A DNA stretch of 64,000 bases from JANQNX01 sp965601665. Lineage in GTDB: Bacteria > Pseudomonadota > Gammaproteobacteria > Eutrophobiales > Eutrophobiaceae. The notes under the pieces are model-generated. The model saw nothing but the letters and a program-made list of their open reading frames with translations. It was not told the DNA's origin and did no database searches. The stretch is taken from contig OZ271833.1 in NCBI GenBank assembly GCA_965601665.1, positions 992,001-1,056,000 on the forward strand, in the 5' to 3' direction. Positions 8,859 through 17,245 of the stretch are shown here, piece after piece. A program made the position numbers and the translations under genes. Numbering within the stretch: position 1 is the stretch's first letter; the number at the start of each line of letters is the position of its first letter.

Positions 8859-9458
8859 TTAATTCCTATGTTTCCTATAAGCTTCTGCAAATTCATCTTC
8901 ACCATCTCTTTGCGCTTCTCTAGGATCAATCTCTCTAGATTCATGGTCAAAAGCCATAGATGGAAATAGAATCAACAACGACAAGAAATAAAAAACAATT
9001 GATAGATAAATAATCATATCCGATTCAGCATAGCCATTACCTCTAGAATTAAAAAATATTGCCGTAGCAATAAAATTTATTAGTACTGCTATAACTAATT
9101 GAGGTCTTACCCATGGAAATGGTTTACCTCTTTTTCCAAATGAAGTTAAACCTAAATACAAGGTGGGTCCAAGTACAGCTGCAACATACATAAACAACTC
9201 ACCATTTGAAATGTTACTTTTTAACACTTCAAGATACAGCGTAATGAAATTAGGCTTATCGCCCTCTTTTAAAGCATACGAGTCGACTCCTACTATTAAA
9301 CTCGCAAACCAAATCGGTAGCGTTGAGAAAATAACTGTTATGCAAAGTTCTACAAGAGCTTCACACTGTGCTTTTAAACTTATGTTTGATAATGCTCCAA
9401 CAATTGGAATGCGGCTAAATAAATATGTCATGTGATTGAAATTGAAATTTATATTCAT
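8859..9458 (-). CDS. membrane protein of unknown function in the AT-rich island
   Basis: A 199-residue protein with four to five hydrophobic segments: about residues 36-56, 85-106, 120-137 and 145-167. The tail is charged (HESREIDPREAQRDGEDEFAEAYRKHRN) and probably cytoplasmic. No catalytic motif is seen. It starts the operon with the DGQHR gene and is equally AT-rich. In defence cassettes such a protein is often the membrane-damaging effector or an anchor; that is a guess from context. The start at 9458 has a weak ribosome-binding site; ATG codon 10 is an alternative. Confidence 0.7.
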   Translation of the reverse strand: MNINFNFNHMTYLFSRIPIVGALSNISLKAQCEALVELCITVIFSTLPIWFASLIVGVDSYALKEGDKPNFITLYLEVLKSNISNGELFMYVAAVLGPTLYLGLTSFGKRGKPFPWVRPQLVIAVLINFIATAIFFNSRGNGYAESDMIIYLSIVFYFLSLLILFPSMAFDHESREIDPREAQRDGEDEFAEAYRKHRN

Positions 9459-9497
9459 TACTTATTATTGTAAGACTGTATGTTCATATCATCGAAC

Positions 9498-9540
9498 AAA
9501 AAAAACCGCAGTGACTTTCATCAGCTGCGGCTTTTGTTTT
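9498..9540. terminator. bidirectional rho-independent terminator
   Basis: CCGCAG (9506-9511) pairs with CTGCGG (9525-9530), extended by TGA/TCA inside. On the minus strand it is followed by a run of eight T, ending transcription of the molybdopterin oxidoreductase. On the plus strand it is followed by CTTTTGTTTT. It also marks the right edge of the AT-rich island. Confidence 0.85.
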
Positions 9541-9573
9541 CCTAATCATCCATGATTATTTGTTGCTAGCAAT

Positions 9574-11694
9574 TTACGATGCGGCTTCCACTTGTACCAG
9601 GTTATCGAAGAACGTCGGTGAATGGCCCATGTCGCCAAACTCGGCGGAGCTGGTGATATTCACCGTGCCTTTATTAAGCTGTCGCCAATAACCCAGTGTC
9701 GTCACAAGAATGCCGGCGTTGACGTCTTCGGTAATCTTCGCCTTGCCTTCATAGGCACCACGGTCGTTAAAGACCTTCACCGTATCGCCATCGTTAATAC
9801 TGCGTGATTCGGCATCCTCCGGGTTCATCAATACGAATTGCTCACCCTGGTCCTTGATCTTCATGTTGGCATAACAGGAATTCAGGAAGGCATGGCTCTT
9901 GGGTGCGATCATACTCAGTGGGTATTTTGCCGCCATTTCCGGGTTGGTCTCCGGACGTTCGTACGGTGGCAGGTAATCCGGTAACGGGTCAAGGTCTTCA
10001 CCGGGTTGGAAACCTTCGTACATTTGTCGGAACGGTGGTGCCACGAAGTTCTTCGCCCCTTCTACCTTGAAGTTACACTTGCCGTTTTCGGTCGGGAAGT
10101 TACCTTCCTTATGCGGAGCGCGGTCATCCTTGGTACCCACGTTGAGTCGGAAGAAACCGTTCTCACGCATGTAATTCAAATCCGCGCCGTCACAGGCCGG
10201 CGCATCCCAATCGATAAAGTTTTCCAGGCACTCGGAATCAGACCAGTGCAAACGCTCTTCCTCGTAACCCATGGCCGTGGCCAGGCGACGGAAGATTTCG
10301 TTATTCGGTAAACATTCGCCCGGTGATTCCACGCTCTTGGCGTTATACGTCAGGTACAGGTGGCCCCATGAAAGAATGATGTCTTCCATTTCGGCACCCA
10401 TGGACGCCGGTAACACGATATCGGCATAGGACGCGGTATCGGTAATGAAATGATCGGCCGCCACGTGGAAGATGTCATCACTTTCCAGCGCTTCGACAAT
10501 CTTGTCGGCTTCGGGCGACTGCGTAACGGGGTTGGTATTCCACGTCATCACCGACTTGATCGGTGTTTGCAGGTTTTGTTCGCCCAGTAACGCACGACCG
10601 AGTTGCAGGATACTGACCACTTGCGTGCCCTCGGGTATCCAGTCCGGTCGACACATTACGTCAAACTTGTACGGGTGTTCCCAAACCGGGAATTGCGTCA
10701 CCCCACCGCCAACATGGCGCCAGGCGCCGGTCAGTGCCGGAATACTCGTCACAGCGCGTATTGTTTGTCCACCACCGTAGTGGCGTTCCAGGCCGACACC
10801 CATGCGAATGGCAGCCGGTTGTTCCGTCGCCAGTTCTTTTGCGAGCTTACGAATATCATCGGCAGGAATACCGGTGATTTCTTCTGCCCATTCCGGCGTG
10901 TGTTTCTTGCAGTGTTCTTCCAGGTCTTCAAAACCTTCGGTGTAATTATCCACGTAGTCCTGGTCGACCAGGCCCTGGTTGATAATGCTATGAATGACGG
11001 CCATGGCCAGGGCACCATCGGTGGATGGCTTCGGCGCTATGTGCCAGTCGGCCTGTTTCGCGGTTTTTGATTTGTAGGCATCGATGACAACGACCTTGGC
11101 ACCCTTTTGCTGTGCGTCTTTAACGATCGCCCAGTGATGCAGGTTGGTGCTGACACTGTTACAGGCCCAGATAACGATGTACTTGGAATGGATATAGCTT
11201 TCCGGATCAACACCGGCGGTGGGGCCCACGGTGAGTAACCATGCGGTACAGGAACCTTCACCACAGTAGGTACGTTCACACACGGTGGCACCCATTTTAT
11301 TAAAGAAGGCATCGCCACCGTTCAGGCCGTGTACCAGGCCCTGGTGACCCAAATAGCTCACCGGCAGGATAGACTGCGGACCGAATTCCTCGATCAGGGC
11401 CTTCCATTTATCGGCGATGGTCGTGATAGCTTCGTCCCAACTGATGCGTTCAAATTGCTTGCTGCCCTTGGGGCCAACGCGTTTCATTGGGTACAGGATG
11501 CGGTCGGGATGGTAGTGGCGTTTCTCGTAGTCCTTGAGTTTGACGCATAGACCGCCGCGGGTCATGGGGTGATCTTTATTGCCTCGAACACCAATTACTT
11601 TACCGTCTTCAATATCGAACACCATCGCACAGGTGTCCGGACAGTCATGTGGACAGCCGCCAAAGGCTTGCTCCACTTTCGGGTTTGCTGCCAT
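9574..11694 (-). CDS. orphan molybdopterin-dependent oxidoreductase
   Basis: A 706-residue member of the DMSO-reductase/formate-dehydrogenase superfamily. The N-terminal [4Fe-4S] motif is C14-x3-C18-x3-C22-x27-C50. C144, in the segment RTYCGEGS that aligns with the formate-dehydrogenase selenocysteine region, may be the metal ligand; this is a tentative alignment. The C-terminal molybdopterin dinucleotide-binding domain (about 600-700) is complete. There is no Tat signal, so it is cytoplasmic. An AGGAG precedes the ATG. No iron-sulfur or membrane subunit is encoded nearby, so the electron partner and substrate are unknown. A formate-dehydrogenase-like or thiosulfate/polysulfide-type role are both possible. 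Confidence 0.85.
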   Translation of the reverse strand: MAANPKVEQAFGGCPHDCPDTCAMVFDIEDGKVIGVRGNKDHPMTRGGLCVKLKDYEKRHYHPDRILYPMKRVGPKGSKQFERISWDEAITTIADKWKALIEEFGPQSILPVSYLGHQGLVHGLNGGDAFFNKMGATVCERTYCGEGSCTAWLLTVGPTAGVDPESYIHSKYIVIWACNSVSTNLHHWAIVKDAQQKGAKVVVIDAYKSKTAKQADWHIAPKPSTDGALAMAVIHSIINQGLVDQDYVDNYTEGFEDLEEHCKKHTPEWAEEITGIPADDIRKLAKELATEQPAAIRMGVGLERHYGGGQTIRAVTSIPALTGAWRHVGGGVTQFPVWEHPYKFDVMCRPDWIPEGTQVVSILQLGRALLGEQNLQTPIKSVMTWNTNPVTQSPEADKIVEALESDDIFHVAADHFITDTASYADIVLPASMGAEMEDIILSWGHLYLTYNAKSVESPGECLPNNEIFRRLATAMGYEEERLHWSDSECLENFIDWDAPACDGADLNYMRENGFFRLNVGTKDDRAPHKEGNFPTENGKCNFKVEGAKNFVAPPFRQMYEGFQPGEDLDPLPDYLPPYERPETNPEMAAKYPLSMIAPKSHAFLNSCYANMKIKDQGEQFVLMNPEDAESRSINDGDTVKVFNDRGAYEGKAKITEDVNAGILVTTLGYWRQLNKGTVNITSSAEFGDMGHSPTFFDNLVQVEAAS

Positions 11695-11784
11695 AGCTAC
11701 ATCTCCTCTTATCTGTGTGTAGTAATAGTTTTTTTAAAATAATACTACCGTCGAGGACAAACTAAAATGCCATGGCGAAACGGA

Positions 11785-12324
11785 TTAGTGAAATCTATGT
11801 GAAATTTGTGAATTAATTAGTTTGGATCGCCACATGTTCAGCGACTGGCAGTAAATACTCCGCTGTTCCGGCACCAGTTCAATCAGCGGATGCTGGCATA
11901 GATGGGTTAGCGCGCTGACAATATTCTCGGCGATATCAGCACAGGGTTTCAGGCTGTACTGGGTCAGTAGTTTAAACAGCGTTGCCTGCAGCCTATCGAG
12001 TGAAGTTGGTTCGGACGTTGGCGCTGTTTGTTCTGGATTGTTCATTAAACTACTCCTGTTACGGGTGTGTTGCATGATGGTGGTGGCCAGGTAATGGGCA
12101 TTGAGACGCAGGATGGCCGTGTATTTACGCACGTTCGCGCACCGGCTGACGCTGGCGCGCCCTGCCAGTAAATACAGCTCCTTGCTAAGCTGCTTCAATT
12201 GGCAACGATCATTGTCGGCCAGGTCGTCAATATGAAAATAGTGTTTATCCAGGTAACGCCCGACAACATCTGGGCGCCAGTCTATCCATAACGTTCGGTC
12301 ATTGAGTTGTATCGCTTTAAACAT
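11785..12324 (-). CDS. Fur-box-associated protein of unknown function
   Basis: A 179-codon frame with no family I recognise. It starts about 28 bp from a strong Fur box, so iron control is likely. The ATG at 12324 has no ribosome-binding site. An internal in-frame ATG at 12045 has AGGAG seven bases upstream and gives an 87-residue product (begins MNNPEQTAPTSEPTS, helical afterwards). The real gene may therefore be 11785-12045, or both products may be made. The N-terminal half is basic and helical (about residues 40-85) with no signal peptide. It is divergent from the MoxR-ppdK-VWA operon. Confidence 0.55.
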   Translation of the reverse strand: MFKAIQLNDRTLWIDWRPDVVGRYLDKHYFHIDDLADNDRCQLKQLSKELYLLAGRASVSRCANVRKYTAILRLNAHYLATTIMQHTRNRSSLMNNPEQTAPTSEPTSLDRLQATLFKLLTQYSLKPCADIAENIVSALTHLCQHPLIELVPEQRSIYCQSLNMWRSKLINSQISHRFH

Positions 12325-12351
12325 GGATTACATGGATTAACATATTTAGAT

Positions 12352-12370
12352 ACTAATGATAATCATTATC
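12352..12370. promoter_or_regulatory. Fur box
   Basis: ACTAATGATAATCATTATC matches the classic 19-bp Fur consensus at 17 positions and is a near-perfect palindrome around TGATAATCATTATCA. It lies between two divergent starts (12324 minus, 12423 plus), so iron-loaded Fur could repress both. This is the best single operator match in the window. Confidence 0.85.
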
Positions 12371-12422
12371 ATTTATAATAATAGCTCATGCAAGCAGGTT
12401 TTCAAGATGCGATAATTTTTCC

Positions 12423-13292
12423 ATGACTGATTATGAACAACGATTGATCAATGCAGGCTACATCGCCGATGCCGAGCTAACCGCCACGCTACAATTAATG
12501 CAAACACTGCAGCGCCCATTGCTTATCGAAGGTGAAGCGGGCGTCGGTAAAACCGCGTTGGCCAGTGCCCTGGCGACAATCAATGACTGTGAATTGATTC
12601 GTTTACAATGTTACGAGGGCCTGGATAGCCAGTCGTCCGTGTATGAATGGAATTACTCGCGGCAACTACTGTGGATCAACATGCAGGAAAAAGAGCATGC
12701 AGATACCAGTGCACAGTTGAAACATATCTTCGATCGCGAGTTCCTGCTGGAGCGCCCGCTTCTGCAGGCCATCACGCGTGATAAAGCGCCGGTGTTGTTG
12801 ATCGACGAGATCGATCGTGCCGATGAAGCCTTCGAGGCGTTTCTTTTGGAATTGTTATCCGAGTTTCAGATTACGATCCCCGAGTACGGCACCGTCAAGG
12901 CACAACATATTCCACTGGTCATACTCACCTCTAATGGTGTGCGTGAACTCAGCGATGCATTACGCCGCCGCTGTCTTTATCACTACATGCATTACCCTGA
13001 TAAGGAACGCGAGCAGCATATTGTTAAACATGCCCTGCCCCGGATTGATGAAAACCTGAACAACCAGATCGTGGACTTTGTACACCAGCTGCGCGATAAG
13101 GACCTGCGTAAGAAACCGGGCATTGCCGAAACGCTGGACTGGTCGCTGGCCTTATTAAGCCTGGGTGTGAAAGATTTAAAACAAACCGGCATCGCGATTG
13201 GCGACAGCCTCGGCTGCCTGTTAAAGACCCGCGAAGATCGCGATGTACTGGATGACGCCGAGCTCAGCAGGCTGTTACGCATTATTGCGTGA
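12423..13292 (+). CDS. MoxR/CoxD-type AAA+ ATPase
   Basis: A 289-residue MoxR-family ATPase. Walker A is GEAGVGKT (about residues 38-45), Walker B is VLLIDEIDRAD (about 123-133), sensor 1 is LTSNGVREL and the arginine region is DALRRRC. MoxR proteins pair with VWA-domain proteins to mature or remodel metalloenzymes. The matching CoxE-like VWA gene lies at 16000-17124, on the far side of ppdK, in the same orientation. The pair resembles CoxD/CoxE of CO dehydrogenase loci, but no cox structural genes are here. A Fur box lies about 50 bp upstream. Chaperone role inferred; target unknown. Confidence 0.88.
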   Translation: MTDYEQRLINAGYIADAELTATLQLMQTLQRPLLIEGEAGVGKTALASALATINDCELIRLQCYEGLDSQSSVYEWNYSRQLLWINMQEKEHADTSAQLKHIFDREFLLERPLLQAITRDKAPVLLIDEIDRADEAFEAFLLELLSEFQITIPEYGTVKAQHIPLVILTSNGVRELSDALRRRCLYHYMHYPDKEREQHIVKHALPRIDENLNNQIVDFVHQLRDKDLRKKPGIAETLDWSLALLSLGVKDLKQTGIAIGDSLGCLLKTREDRDVLDDAELSRLLRIIA

Positions 13293-13346
13293 GTCAGGTA
13301 GCCGTGTTGTTTGTTGCATGTTAAGCCCTCCCGGGACAAGCACGGC

Positions 13347-15980
13347 ATGACATCATCAAAATCAATCTTCTATTTTGGCAAACGCCGCTGTGATGGCGAT
13401 CGTGACCAGGTTGCACTGCTCGGTGGCAAAGGCGCACAGCTTGCCGAAATGACGCGTATCGGCATGCCGGTGCCACCCGGTTTCACGATCTCAACGAAAA
13501 CCTGCCAGACTTTCTTTGAAAACGGAAAAAAACTGTCCAGTTTACTAAAGTCCACGATTCACCGGCATATCCGACTACTGGAACAGGAAACCAACAAAAC
13601 CTTCGGTGCAACTGATCATCCCTTGCTGCTATCGGTGCGCAGTGGCGCCGCGATCAGTATGCCCGGCATGATGGATTCCATCCTGAACCTGGGCATGAAC
13701 GATCGTGTGTTGCACACCGCTTGCAACACCGGTCAAAACGAGCGTGCCGCACTCGACTCCTACCGCCGCCTTATCAACATGTTCGGTGATGTGGTCATGG
13801 GCATCGAGCATAACCACTTCGAGACCGAGTTTACCCGCATCAAGAAAAAGTACCGGGCAAAAAACGATATCGACCTGGAGGTGACTGGCCTGTCCGAACT
13901 GGTTGACGCCTACAAGCATGTCTACAAACAACACACCGGCAAGGCATTTCCACAAGACCCCTATCAGCAACTTGAACTGAGCATCGAGGCCATCTTTAAC
14001 AGTTGGTATAACCCGCGCGCGATCAGTTATCGCCGCATTAACCAGATTGATGGTCTGCATGGCACCGCAGTCAATGTGCAGAGCATGGTATTTGGTAACA
14101 AGGATGATCAATCCGCTACCGGTGTCGCCTTTACCCGTGATCCGGCCACGGGCAACAACAGTTTCTTTGGCGAATTCCTGATCAACGCCCAGGGTGAGGA
14201 TGTGGTTGCCGGTATTCGAACGCCCAGGCCCATCATTGAAATGAAGCAGTGGCAACCCGACCTGTACAGGCAACTTGTGCAGTTGAAGGAAAAACTCGAA
14301 CGTCATTACCAGGATATGCAGGATATTGAGTTCACCGTCGAAAGCGGCACGCTGTATCTGTTGCAAACACGCCGGGGAAAACGTACCGGTATCGCCGCGG
14401 TAAAACTGGCCGTGGATATGGCAAAAGAAAAACTCATCACGATAAAACAGGCGATCCTGCGCGTCCCTGCCGATGACATTACCCAGTGTTTACTGCCCTC
14501 GTTTATTGAACAGGAAAAACAGGATGTCCTGACCCGGGGCCTGCCAGCCTCTCCCGGTGCTGCCACCGGCATACCGGTGTTTGATGCGGATGAAGCCGTG
14601 GCCAGGCACAAACAGGGCGATAAGGTCATATTGGTACAACATGAGACCAGTCCGGAGGCGATCGAGGGCATGCAGGTGGCACAGGGTATCCTCACTTCAA
14701 CGGGCGGGACGACCAGTCATGCGGCCGTGGTGGCAAGGGGCTGGGGCAAATGTTGTGTCACCGGTGCCAGTGAGGTTGAGATCAATGCGAACAACAAAAC
14801 CATGGTTATTAATGGCACCCGGGTAACCCAAAAAAACGTGATCAGTATCGATGGGTCGACCGGCGAGGTGATGCTCGGCGAGATCACAAAACGCGAGGCC
14901 GGCTTCTCCAGCGAGTTGCGCACTTTGATGAAATGGGTGGATAAATACAGCACGGTTGGTGTTCGCGCCAATGCGGATTCGCCCAAAGATGCCATGATTG
15001 CGAGGCAGTTTGGTGCAACAGGGATTGGTCTGTGTCGAACCGAGCATATGTTTTTCGGCGACAAGCGTACGCTCGCGATGCGCGAGATGATCCTGGCCGC
15101 CGATGAAACCGAGCGACGCAAGGCACTGAAAAAACTCCTGCCTTATCAACGCCGCGATTTCGAGGGCCTGTTCAAGGCCATGCATGGCATGCCCGTGACC
15201 ATTCGTCTGATCGATCCACCACTGCATGAATTTATCCCGCATGACAGGGACAGCCAGCATCAACTGGCACACGAACTGGGCCTGTCATTGAAAACCATCC
15301 AGCGTCGGGTCGAACAACTCCATGAAACCAACCCGATGCTGGGGCACCGCGGTTGCAGACTGGTCATCACCTACCCTGAAATCATGGAAATGCAGGTGCA
15401 GGCCATCACCGAGGCGGCCATCAATACACGCAAACAACGCATCCGTTCACAACCCGAGATCATGGTGCCACTGGTCGGTATCGACACCGAGCTATCGCAC
15501 CTGCGCACGCTGATTACTAACACCATCGCTGCGGTGAAAAAGAAGCAAGGCTATCGTGGCAATCTTGATATCCCGATCGGTACCATGATAGAGATTCCAC
15601 GCGCGGCAATCACCGCCGATCAGATTGCAGGGCATGCTGATTTTTTCAGTTTTGGCACCAACGACCTGACGCAAATGACACTGGGATTTTCCCGTGATGA
15701 TTTCGGCAGCTTTATGCCTGACTACCTGGATAAACAGATTTACAAGACCAACCCGTTCAAGTCGCTGGATAGCACCGGCGTCGGCCAACTGGTCAGCATG
15801 GCGGTCAAACTGGGCAAGCAACACAGGAAGAAACTCAAATGTGGAATTTGCGGTGAACATGGCGGCGACCCGGCGTCGATCCGCTTCTTTGTCAGTGCCG
15901 GGCTTGATTATGTTTCCTGCTCACCGTTCCGCGTTCCGGTTGCCCGGCTGGCAGTGGCGCAGGCAGCGCTGAGCGCTTAA
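13347..15980 (+). CDS. ppdK: pyruvate, phosphate dikinase
   Basis: Converts pyruvate, ATP and phosphate to phosphoenolpyruvate, AMP and pyrophosphate, reversibly, in the cytoplasm. 877 residues, usual for the family. Domains in order: nucleotide-binding (GGKGAQLAEM, SVRSGAAISMPGMMDSILNLG), swivelling phospho-histidine domain with GGTTSHAAVVARGWG, and PEP-binding barrel ending in CGICGEHGGDP. The ATG at 13347 is chosen; the frame opens at a TTG at 13311. It sits between a MoxR ATPase and a VWA protein, with 54 and 19 bases of spacing, so the three are probably one transcript. In a methylotroph it could supply PEP for assimilation. The link with MoxR/VWA is unusual. Confidence 0.96.
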   Translation: MTSSKSIFYFGKRRCDGDRDQVALLGGKGAQLAEMTRIGMPVPPGFTISTKTCQTFFENGKKLSSLLKSTIHRHIRLLEQETNKTFGATDHPLLLSVRSGAAISMPGMMDSILNLGMNDRVLHTACNTGQNERAALDSYRRLINMFGDVVMGIEHNHFETEFTRIKKKYRAKNDIDLEVTGLSELVDAYKHVYKQHTGKAFPQDPYQQLELSIEAIFNSWYNPRAISYRRINQIDGLHGTAVNVQSMVFGNKDDQSATGVAFTRDPATGNNSFFGEFLINAQGEDVVAGIRTPRPIIEMKQWQPDLYRQLVQLKEKLERHYQDMQDIEFTVESGTLYLLQTRRGKRTGIAAVKLAVDMAKEKLITIKQAILRVPADDITQCLLPSFIEQEKQDVLTRGLPASPGAATGIPVFDADEAVARHKQGDKVILVQHETSPEAIEGMQVAQGILTSTGGTTSHAAVVARGWGKCCVTGASEVEINANNKTMVINGTRVTQKNVISIDGSTGEVMLGEITKREAGFSSELRTLMKWVDKYSTVGVRANADSPKDAMIARQFGATGIGLCRTEHMFFGDKRTLAMREMILAADETERRKALKKLLPYQRRDFEGLFKAMHGMPVTIRLIDPPLHEFIPHDRDSQHQLAHELGLSLKTIQRRVEQLHETNPMLGHRGCRLVITYPEIMEMQVQAITEAAINTRKQRIRSQPEIMVPLVGIDTELSHLRTLITNTIAAVKKKQGYRGNLDIPIGTMIEIPRAAITADQIAGHADFFSFGTNDLTQMTLGFSRDDFGSFMPDYLDKQIYKTNPFKSLDSTGVGQLVSMAVKLGKQHRKKLKCGICGEHGGDPASIRFFVSAGLDYVSCSPFRVPVARLAVAQAALSA

Positions 15981-15999
15981 TCAACAATGGGAATATTGC

Positions 16000-17124
16000 A
16001 TGAAACCCGTTACCGTTAGCGATAGGTTGCATGACTTTACGCGTTTCCTGCGTGGACATGGTTACGATGTCGGTATTGATGAACTGAATGACAGCATGCT
16101 GGCACTGGCCAGTATGAAAGAACCTGATCGTAAGCAATCTGAATATTACCTGCGCAGTATCCTCTGTCGTAACGCCGATCAGTGGCATGAGTTCCACACG
16201 CTGTTTGATCGTTACTGGTATGCCGTGGAACATGAACAGCAAGCGGCAGAAGCAACACACTGGCAGGCGCCAACATTAAAACAGCAGCAACAGGCCGTGA
16301 GCGGTATCGCCGGCACGTCCACCGATCACTTCAAGGCCATGGAAGAATCGACCACGGGTGTCGGTGCCGGCAAACAAAACACCATCGGCAAGGCCGACTT
16401 TCGTTTCCTGAAAGACGCGCGTGCCATGCGCGAGGCAGAACGATTATCTGAACAACTGGCGCAGCAGTTAAAACGGCGCATCAAGCGTAAAAAGAAAATC
16501 GTTGCCCGCGGTCGCGCGATAAATATCCGCCATACCCTGCGTGCCAGCCTGGGCACAGGCGGTACGCCCCTGTATCCGCGCTATAGCCTGCAGGTTAAAC
16601 AGCCGCCAAAGTTACTGGTGTTACATGACGTGTCGCATTCCATGACGTGGAACAACCCGCTGCTGTTTCGGTTTGTGCGTGGTCTCGTCAACGTGTTTCA
16701 TGATACCGAGGCGTTTGTCTTCCATACGCGTTTACACCATGTGACGGAACTGTTCCGGGAACCGTCACTGGACAACATGCGCAAACAGCTGGAGTCAAAA
16801 AACAACCTGTGGCTCGGTGGCACCTGCATTGCCGATTCACTGGCGAGTTTCAATACCAACTATGCCGGCTACATGCTGTGTCCACAGACGCGCGTGTTGT
16901 TGATTAGCGATGGCTTTGATACCAACGAACCGGCGCGACTCGCCGCTGAACTGAAAAAAATTAAGCGCCGGGCCAATCGCGTCCTGTGGTTAAACCCCAT
17001 GCAGGCACGTGACGGTTATGATCAAAACAATATCACTGCCACAACCATTCGCCCGCATGTCGACTGTATCGCCCCGGCACACAGCCTGGATTCATTGCGC
17101 GCGATTTTGCACGCACTGCGCTAG
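16000..17124 (+). CDS. CoxE-like VWA-domain protein
   Basis: A 374-residue protein with an N-terminal helical part, a strongly basic segment QLKRRIKRKKKIVARGR (about 160-176) and a C-terminal VWA domain. The metal-ion-dependent adhesion site reads HDVSHSM (DxSxS type), followed by GGT and SDGFD for the remaining ligands. This is the partner type of MoxR ATPases such as the one at 12423-13292. It starts 19 bases after ppdK. Together the ATPase and VWA protein would form a remodelling machine; whether ppdK or another protein is the client is unknown. Confidence 0.85.
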   Translation: MKPVTVSDRLHDFTRFLRGHGYDVGIDELNDSMLALASMKEPDRKQSEYYLRSILCRNADQWHEFHTLFDRYWYAVEHEQQAAEATHWQAPTLKQQQQAVSGIAGTSTDHFKAMEESTTGVGAGKQNTIGKADFRFLKDARAMREAERLSEQLAQQLKRRIKRKKKIVARGRAINIRHTLRASLGTGGTPLYPRYSLQVKQPPKLLVLHDVSHSMTWNNPLLFRFVRGLVNVFHDTEAFVFHTRLHHVTELFREPSLDNMRKQLESKNNLWLGGTCIADSLASFNTNYAGYMLCPQTRVLLISDGFDTNEPARLAAELKKIKRRANRVLWLNPMQARDGYDQNNITATTIRPHVDCIAPAHSLDSLRAILHALR

Positions 17125-17245
17125 TCAGCGTTCTGCCAAACCCTTCCGGTTGCGAATAACTGCCGGAAATACCAATAAAAAAATAAAGAATTAGACGGAT
17201 TGGCCGATAAAGCGTGATGTCTATGCGTTTATCAAGGTTATCACA

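Noticed and set aside
13629..15860. Several long open frames on the minus strand opposite ppdK
   Set aside because: They are antisense shadows of a fully conserved ppdK with intact motifs in the other frame; none has a ribosome-binding site or recognisable domain.
12423..17124. CO dehydrogenase (cox) cluster
   Set aside because: The MoxR and VWA proteins resemble CoxD and CoxE, but no coxL, coxM, coxS or other structural gene lies nearby.
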